Below, piece after piece: positions 57,947 through 64,000 of a stretch of 64,000 nt of DNA (positions within the stretch are counted from its first letter, which is position 1; every line of letters starts with the position of its first letter). The notes below the pieces were generated by a model. It searched no databases, was not told where the DNA came from, and saw only the letters and a program-made list of their open reading frames with translations. This DNA is from Allacma fusca (Eukaryota; Arthropoda; Collembola; Symphypleona; Sminthuridae), in contig OX359246.1 in NCBI GenBank assembly GCA_947179485.1, positions 21,576,001 through 21,640,000 of the forward strand, given 5' to 3'. A program made the translations under genes and the position numbers.

Positions 57947-60900
57947 TTAATCGAAAACTTTTTTGGGATCACAAAATCCATATGGAATGCTACCATAATT
58001 ATTATTTTGTTCATCCTGGAAGATTCTTACAATGTTTAAATAGTTAAACCCAGTCATACATTCTAAACCAACATATATAGTACTGCCTTCGCAGTGAATT
58101 GAGCTCATGTCTAATTTGACAGGCTGATGTTTCCTCATAGCATTTCTATATGTATCATGAGTAAAGTGGCTGCTTACGGCTTTAGAAACAGACCCGCATC
58201 GAATTGTTTGACCATCACCAGTAAACGTCGACACAGAGTATTCTTTTGCCCGCAGGGCAATTAATTCGCCTATACAAATACTTTCCACCTTTAATTTACC
58301 CGCAACCTGGCGGCCTCTTGATCGGAAATTTGAATACTTTGATCCGTACAATTTAAAAAGTAGGTGTGATTCAGGAAGCTTTGAAAAATCAAAGAAATTG
58401 TTATTTCTAGCAATTACATCTAGAAACTGTAGCTCAGAATCACAAACTATTTCCAGAAAATACCCATCTGTATCTACATATAGCAAATTGCAGTCAAATA
58501 TATTTTTACATTTCTGGTAGTATGTGTAGTATAGATAAAGCTTGCTTAGTTCTAAAATAGAAAACCCGATTAATTGAACATTGTTACTGTTTAGACGTTT
58601 TGGAGCCATGCTAAAGACACTACAATCTGGGCTAAGAGCATCGTAATCTCTGCAATGAGGCGATGCAGTTAATTTATGGCACTGAGCCCTGCTGTTACAA
58701 AATACTATAGTGTTCCAATACTTATTAGAAGACACGAATTTACCGCTCAAGTTATTCGCGCACGCTTTATTCAGGTTACCTAAAATTTCATTGGTAGCAT
58801 TCTTTCTTTGCAGGAGAAGAAAATCAACGTAGGACTCGAATAAGTTTGTCTGCTCGAATTTAATTCCACGGTGAATTTTCCCAATTTTCAGGCCAAACGA
58901 GGTAAAATATCTTAGTAGTCTACCGTGCACTAAATACTTGGTTTTATCAAAACATGTTGCCATTAATTTCTTGTCAGATTGCCATGCAATACGAACCCCT
59001 TCTTCACAGTTGCTACTACTACTACTACTACTGGTAAGCACTTGGTCTTTTAGAAAATAGGAAAGTATTAAATGCTGAAACCCTAAGGGCAGACTCGCCG
59101 TATCCCTGTGGAGATCGTCAGGATACAAAAGATCTACTTCGAGAATGTAATCAACATCTCGTGATGGCTCCTCAATGGTAATTTCTCGCCAGTGCTGTCT
59201 TGGAGGAAAAACTAATGCATCTAGCTCTGTCCTGTCCATCCATTCGTATTTGCCTGACGGAAAATAAAAGGTCTTCATCGTGAATGGATACATTGAATTA
59301 ACGTCGAAATGCGCGAGAAATGACCGTGGCGATCTGGAATCAAAGCCGCCATGTTTAGTATTCCAAACATTATTGGCTCGCTTTATTCTTGTAGTATTAT
59401 AACAAATTCCGCCCCTTATATTGGCTTGAATCAACTTAGTTATACTGGGATCTCTACACATATCAATTTTCGTTTTGCTGTGATATAAAAATGCCTGAAA
59501 TGTATATGCTGATATGGTGGCCACTCCGGTTGGGTCAAGCTTAAATGAATTGTATGCGCTCTGCCTATATGTCTCCCAAAAGCAGGCAAGCATACTAGAT
59601 TCGATGCAAATATAAAATTGCTTCAGCCCAACTACGTCTTTAATTTGAAACAACTCACACATTAAATTGAAACTACAAAATTGTTCATCGCCAAAATGGT
59701 CGCTTTCTTGCCTCGATTCTTGCCTTTCTATGTTCCTCTTTAAACTGACGCGTCTCGCGGAGTTGCAGGATTCTTCTCGCACGTCTAGCAGTCCACATTG
59801 CAGAATATTTTGGAGCGAGGGTAATTTACAAATTAATTGTGTCACCTCCTGCAGCTTGTCAGTTGAGGTAATGATGCGAGGGAAAAATGTCTTGAGGCAT
59901 TTCTCCAAAATACCTGCTGAGCTAGACTCTCCTAATCCCAATGTTGCAGCAAATATGCTGGATATTGGTTCGTTTACAAAATTCATGGAATTGGTGATTC
60001 TTATTTTTGCCTTTCGCGATCCTCTAAACTCTCTCTCAGCTAGCGGCCTGCATGGAAATTTTTCCACCCCGCCTAGCTTGGGAATATACATATTTTTAGA
60101 AACAATTTCAGCATGAATAATTTCAGTTGGAGATTTAGCTAGTATTTTTATATCAGAAGTCTTGTATAGACCGGAACTAAGACCAGTTATAATAGACATG
60201 AAATTTATTGGTTTGCTCGAGTGACAAATTATAGGTACGCAGGTTTTTGATAAAATACGCAAGTTGCAGTGCTGGCATATTACGGCTTCAATTTTTCCTC
60301 CGTCAGCAAAATGGTTGTGATGGAACGTTCGAAGTACAGGCCTTGTTGAACAGGACTGTAACAAATTTGTATCTTCACCTATTATAAATTCCTGCTCCTC
60401 TTCCGGAATTGATGTGAGTCCATCTTGCCAGTTTTCATAATCCCAAGGTATTTTATAACTATACTGGTTGTTCACTTTACATTTATTTGTAAAGGCGGAC
60501 TGGCAAAGCTGACAATAACTTACACTTTCGTATTCAATGAGCTCTTCCATGGTTGGCTGTCGAAATAAATTTGTATTCCGAATAACTGTCAATATATCTT
60601 GAGCCCAAAAAAACATTCGTCGAAAAAAATGTTCAGTCACTCCTTCTTCAGCCGTGTAATGCTCAACAGTCACAACGTGCACATTTTTTGTAGTTGTATT
60701 ACATTGCTCCATTGAATCTCTGCGTACAAGCACAAATGTATATGCCCCTAAATCAGAAGACGCCTCTTCTGTCATCTTCCCTTTTACGTCTCCCCGTTCT
60801 TTAGTCTGGAATGAAGCGTATATGACAAACGGAAAAGGCAATGTTAAGTCAAACCGAAAGAATTCTAACTTGGCTCCTACCGGTGGAATATTTTCTTCGG

Positions 60901-62269
60901 GCTCATCGTGTATACAGCGTGAGCTTTGATAATCATTTGGAAGATTGCCCTTTGCGATATTAATTGTATTATTGACTGCACTCAACTTACACTGGTTTGC
61001 AATGTGGGCACGAAAAGGTTTCTCCGTGCTAAAATAACGAAGACATTCTGTACACACACGTGTATTGCATCTTCTTGGGCTTAAACGGGCCAAGAATTTG
61101 TCCAGACAATTTACAAGTACAAAATGAAATTTATCAGGTTCAACACCACCACCATTTGACGGCGATAGTTTAATCAGAAATAAATTGACAGTGCTTGAAT
61201 ACGAGTAGACACTCTTACGTATGACAAGCATGCGTTTATTTTCATGTGACAGGATGTTAATACACACCTTGTTATTAATTTCAAATCGAGTGATGCTTTC
61301 ATAAATTCCACTAATATCTTGGCACTCTGTACAAACTCCGGTAAAATCGAGTTTGGAGTAATAACGGCGCCATGTCCCACAGTTTTTTAAATTATATTTT
61401 CGATTTTTTGGTATTAGTTTGTTAGCATTAACTGCTTCCTCCCAAAAAAGGCCAGCAGTGACACATACCTTAAAACATTCTGTTTTTGTCTTAAAATTGA
61501 TTATTCCCTGTGCTCTAAATGGCATTTTAACATACGCACGAATTCGAACTGATTCCAATGGCCGATATTCAGCAATTTTAACCTCTAAAGATTTAATTGA
61601 TTTCACATGGAAATTGCTCCCATTTTGAATAAAAGTAGATTGTTTAGTTGCAATATCATCTGCGCAAGCCATTATTGTATTGGAAATATTATCTGGCGTA
61701 AACAGTATATGATGCTCGCTTTGGAAGAAAAACAAGACGAGTTTTGTTCGTATAACTTCCTCAGCCTGTACAATGAACTGCTCAAGTTCCACACCTAATT
61801 TCAAAGAGATTCTCAAAGATCCGCGTATACGAATAAGTTGTTCTAATAATTTTTTTAGTGGTTCATAGAGAATGCTAAACACGTCATCAATATGTACAAT
61901 ATCTTCTGCTGTAAAACGATGAATGTATGAGATTATAGATCCATGGTGAGACCTGCTGAATTCTCTAAAGATGGACAAATCCAGTCGTTCAGTAGTCGTC
62001 CGATCAGGAGCCGTTGTTACTGCTGATGCTTCTACTGCAGCAGAGTTGGAGGCGCTGACGACATTCTCGGCGTCCGCCACTGCTCCTCCGCCATCCCCAA
62101 CTTGATGGTTCACCGAGTCATGGTGATGATGACGATTGCATACATGTATTCCAATAGAAATGCAGTACAGTTCACACACGGGGCAAAAATGCTCTGCCCG
62201 AATATGTCTGTCATAAGGAATTTTGTTACGGCAGTAAAATGGGCAGTTGGGCACGGAGCAATGAAAAAC
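57947..62269 (-). CDS. Family B DNA polymerase, protein-primed type
   Basis: A very long open frame (more than 1430 codons) on the minus strand. The N-terminus is cysteine/histidine-rich with zinc-finger-like pairs (CPFYC, CPVCELYC). The middle region has further CxxC pairs (VCTECLRYF, CQLCQSAF, CQHCNLR). The C-terminal polymerase domain shows the three core motifs in order: DVNSMYPFTM (motif A), NLSGKFVSS (motif B) and YVDTDGYF (motif C). This architecture matches the polymerases of Polintons and their relatives, which start synthesis from a terminal protein. A short exon-like block lies just upstream at about 62385-62453. Looks whole, hence a young copy or one under selection. Confidence 0.9.
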   Translation of the reverse strand, partial: VFHCSVPNCPFYCRNKIPYDRHIRAEHFCPVCELYCISIGIHVCNRHHHHDSVNHQVGDGGGAVADAENVVSASNSAAVEASAVTTAPDRTTTERLDLSIFREFSRSHHGSIISYIHRFTAEDIVHIDDVFSILYEPLKKLLEQLIRIRGSLRISLKLGVELEQFIVQAEEVIRTKLVLFFFQSEHHILFTPDNISNTIMACADDIATKQSTFIQNGSNFHVKSIKSLEVKIAEYRPLESVRIRAYVKMPFRAQGIINFKTKTECFKVCVTAGLFWEEAVNANKLIPKNRKYNLKNCGTWRRYYSKLDFTGVCTECQDISGIYESITRFEINNKVCINILSHENKRMLVIRKSVYSYSSTVNLFLIKLSPSNGGGVEPDKFHFVLVNCLDKFLARLSPRRCNTRVCTECLRYFSTEKPFRAHIANQCKLSAVNNTINIAKGNLPNDYQSSRCIHDEPEENIPPVGAKLEFFRFDLTLPFPFVIYASFQTKERGDVKGKMTEEASSDLGAYTFVLVRRDSMEQCNTTTKNVHVVTVEHYTAEEGVTEHFFRRMFFWAQDILTVIRNTNLFRQPTMEELIEYESVSYCQLCQSAFTNKCKVNNQYSYKIPWDYENWQDGLTSIPEEEQEFIIGEDTNLLQSCSTRPVLRTFHHNHFADGGKIEAVICQHCNLRILSKTCVPIICHSSKPINFMSIITGLSSGLYKTSDIKILAKSPTEIIHAEIVSKNMYIPKLGGVEKFPCRPLAEREFRGSRKAKIRITNSMNFVNEPISSIFAATLGLGESSSAGILEKCLKTFFPRIITSTDKLQEVTQLICKLPSLQNILQCGLLDVREESCNSARRVSLKRNIERQESRQESDHFGDEQFCSFNLMCELFQIKDVVGLKQFYICIESSMLACFWETYRQSAYNSFKLDPTGVATISAYTFQAFLYHSKTKIDMCRDPSITKLIQANIRGGICYNTTRIKRANNVWNTKHGGFDSRSPRSFLAHFDVNSMYPFTMKTFYFPSGKYEWMDRTELDALVFPPRQHWREITIEEPSRDVDYILEVDLLYPDDLHRDTASLPLGFQHLILSYFLKDQVLTSSSSSSSNCEEGVRIAWQSDKKLMATCFDKTKYLVHGRLLRYFTSFGLKIGKIHRGIKFEQTNLFESYVDFLLLQRKNATNEILGNLNKACANNLSGKFVSSNKYWNTIVFCNSRAQCHKLTASPHCRDYDALSPDCSVFSMAPKRLNSNNVQLIGFSILELSKLYLYYTYYQKCKNIFDCNLLYVDTDGYFLEIVCDSELQFLDVIARNNNFFDFSKLPESHLLFKLYGSKYSNFRSRGRQVAGKLKVESICIGELIALRAKEYSVSTFTGDGQTIRCGSVSKAVSSHFTHDTYRNAMRKHQPVKLDMSSIHCEGSTIYVGLECMTGFNYLNIVRIFQDEQNNNYGSIPYGFCDPKKVFD

Positions 62270-62453
62270 CTATGTGTGGAAAAAAGTCTACAGCATTATT
62301 TTGGGTGTTATATAGTGAATTTATTTGAACAATGCCTTCACATATAAATATTTTGACGTGTGCATATTTTTAAGCCATTCTTACATAATTGGATCTGCCA
62401 GAAACAGTTGCACGTGGGTATTGGGTGGGAGAAAAGTCGCCGCCGTCAGCCAT

Positions 62454-62795
62454 TTAAGCGATAAATAATTTTCAAAACTAACTACCTCACAAATATTATT
62501 ATGTAATACTATAAAAAGGATATGAGAAAAAGGAACATGGGCAGTGTAAATGATCGCATTTAAAGGTTATCGAGATGGTCGTCATCGGATGTTGTGCGCA
62601 GACCACTGCGTTGTTTCCTCTCGCTGCGTTGTCTACATGACAGTTTCTCGTGGAAAAACCAGAACGACTTTATAGCAACTTGCGTTGACATCATGGCACA
62701 CAAAGCGTACAGCACTGGAATTTTATTATAATATAAATTAATTCACAACTGTCCAAGGCCCGGCCGGAATACCGTAAACGTTATAATAATTAATA
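62454..62795. other. Spacer upstream of the polymerase
   Basis: Contains no recognised gene. It should hold the polymerase promoter. Confidence 0.45.
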
Positions 62796-63248
62796 TTATT
62801 GCAGACCATTACTTTTATTACTAAACTCCAAGCAATTTCCAAACTCTTCGAATTTTTCTCGTTGCGACTTCTGCTCCTTGGATTTACACAATCTATCAAT
62901 AATCCTTTTTTCCAAGTTACCAACTGTTGGACTTTGTAAGACGAATTCAGTGTCGTCGTGATGAGAAATTCGATGGAGCAACAAACGAAATGTTCTCACT
63001 AACAATTTTTCACTTTCAAGTATTTCGAATATGAACTCATTGGCTGCCTTGGATGCTGAGCTACTTAAATATTTTTTCACATTTAAATCCTGAGCAGAAC
63101 GTTTCACTGATACCGTTGTGTTTTCCCCAAAAATGGCGCTGTCATTTGAGAAGGGGGAAATAATGGAAGTACGTGAAGAAATAGTAGCGGTGAACACAAA
63201 CTGAAGCCATAGAACAATGTAAATTGTAATCGTTTGTAATTTCTTCAT
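62796..63248 (-). CDS. Small secreted-type protein, unrecognised
   Basis: About 150 residues from the ATG at 63248. The N-terminus MKKLQTITIYIVLWLQFVFT looks like a signal peptide. A dibasic site (VKRSAQDL) follows, then a charged helical region (KAANEFIFEILESEKLLVRTF) with few cysteines. No family was recognised. It lies directly downstream of the next gene in the same orientation, with about 72 bp between that stop and this ATG. It may be host or part of the element-like block. Confidence 0.5.
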   Translation of the reverse strand: MKKLQTITIYIVLWLQFVFTATISSRTSIISPFSNDSAIFGENTTVSVKRSAQDLNVKKYLSSSASKAANEFIFEILESEKLLVRTFRLLLHRISHHDDTEFVLQSPTVGNLEKRIIDRLCKSKEQKSQREKFEEFGNCLEFSNKSNGLQ

Positions 63249-63320
63249 TTCTTGGACGAATGATATTGTTTGGATAGCACTGGCCAAGAGATGTGCAAAT
63301 ACTAAAGTAAATTTCAATGC

Positions 63321-63965
63321 TTAGCGTCTTTTTATTTGTGTGAATTTCCTCTTCTTCTCCTTCTTTGTGTCAGACAAGGGTTTTTGATGCGGTCGCTTCC
63401 ACTCAGCACTATAATGCTTTTGCTTTCTTGACACGTTACCACGACGTTTCCGTGGTCGAACACTTGTTATTGCCTTATTATTGAATAATTGTGCTTCGTA
63501 TTCAATAGGGCGCCAATTTTTTTCAGCACTGTTTTTTGTAGTTGCTGCCTGTTGTAAGGCAGTCGGAGGCCTGCTTGTGTCTGTTATCTCTGTCGCATCC
63601 TCTCTTCTGGGTATGTGCGTAAACTTTCCCACGGGGGACTGAGCCTCGGTAGTCGTCCTGCCACCACCACCACCTCTTTGCAGTTTTTCATTCTTATCAG
63701 ATTCGTCATCTCCTTGTACTCCATAATCATTTTCCTCTGCATGTGAACCTTTCGCTTCCACAGCCACAAATTCCGGATTTTTTCCGGTTGGTTGCTCCTG
63801 AGGAATTATGCTACTCTCGACGGCACTTCGTATATCCACAGCAGGAAGTTTTTCTTGTTTTTGCTGCTTTATTACACTTTGTTGCTCATTGTACAGATTC
63901 AATAACTTAAAATATACTTCTGGTGGCATGACCTTATATATATTAATTGAGCGACTACCCTCCAT
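63321..63965 (-). CDS. Basic, largely disordered protein, unrecognised
   Basis: 214 residues from the ATG at 63965, which lies 36 bp from the window end. The N-terminus (INIYKVMPPEVYFKLLNLYN) is the only compact-looking part. The centre is glutamine/glutamate- and glycine-rich (RGGGGGRTTT). The C-terminus is strongly basic (RPRKRRGNVSRKQKHYS, DTKKEKKRKFTQIKRR) and could bind nucleic acid or act as a nuclear-localisation signal. No family was recognised. Confidence 0.55.
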   Translation of the reverse strand: MEGSRSINIYKVMPPEVYFKLLNLYNEQQSVIKQQKQEKLPAVDIRSAVESSIIPQEQPTGKNPEFVAVEAKGSHAEENDYGVQGDDESDKNEKLQRGGGGGRTTTEAQSPVGKFTHIPRREDATEITDTSRPPTALQQAATTKNSAEKNWRPIEYEAQLFNNKAITSVRPRKRRGNVSRKQKHYSAEWKRPHQKPLSDTKKEKKRKFTQIKRR

Positions 63966-64000
63966 CGTCGGCGGAAAAATGTAACAGGCACTCTACATTA

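Larger units (their letters stand above)
54590..63965. mobile_element. Candidate Polinton-like or other viral-type DNA element (right end outside window)
   Basis: A compact block with genes on both strands, short spacers and a protein-primed-type family B DNA polymerase beside a PIF1-like helicase. Polymerases of this type are known from Polintons/Mavericks, adintoviruses, some virophages and bidnaviruses. No capsid, packaging ATPase, adenain-type protease or integrase was seen here, and no terminal repeats could be located, so family and limits are provisional. The reading frames look whole, which suggests a young copy or genes kept by selection. Introns in several of the genes argue for long residence in a eukaryotic genome. 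The left limit could lie further left if the RING and membrane-protein genes belong to it. Confidence 0.45.

Overview
The window reads as an AT-rich arthropod nuclear genome. Spliceosomal introns are short (about 60-700 bp), single-copy detoxification and lipid genes sit among many mobile elements, and there is a seven-transmembrane chemoreceptor family of the gustatory/odorant receptor type. A springtail or similar hexapod is my guess, but nothing here fixes the taxon. No tRNA, rRNA or CRISPR array was found.

Layout. 1-336: first visible exons of a cytochrome P450 (minus), cut by the left edge. 1.6-17.1 kb: tandem pair of chemoreceptor genes with duplicated upstream flanks. Copy 1 is a pseudogene split in exon 1 by a very young Ty3/Gypsy element (2564-10795, minus; LTRs with one difference seen in 893 bp). 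Copy 2 (15894-17125) is open. A third, decayed scrap of the family lies at 37.8 kb. 12-31 kb: a nest of DNA transposons and simple-sequence arrays around a three-exon sigma-class glutathione S-transferase (26384-27198, minus). 31.5-37.2 kb: two tandem seven-exon fatty-acid amide hydrolase-like genes, both with a complete Lys-Ser-Ser triad. 37-49 kb: gene desert with a 137-bp satellite, DNA transposon ends and a small gag-only LTR element. 49-64 kb: a gene-dense block holding a cysteine-rich single-pass membrane protein, a RING-type protein, an unrecognised four-exon gene, a PIF1-like helicase, a long protein-primed-type family B DNA polymerase, and two small proteins at the right edge.

Two results stand out. 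First, seven elements have terminal inverted repeats and perfect 8-bp target-site duplications (hAT signature): 12389-14039, 17326-18261, 18922-22427, 19245-20034 (nested in the previous one), 24263-24744, 28649-30716 and 40768-41196. Nearly every one carries its own short oligomer repeated in both orientations near the ends. One holds a decayed BED zinc finger and another carries a 39-bp minisatellite as cargo.

Second, the block at about 54.6-64 kb pairs a protein-primed-type PolB with a PIF1-like helicase. It looks like a Polinton-like or other viral-type DNA element, or host genes derived from one. Its reading frames look whole, but no capsid, packaging ATPase, protease or integrase gene is visible before the window ends, so its identity is open.
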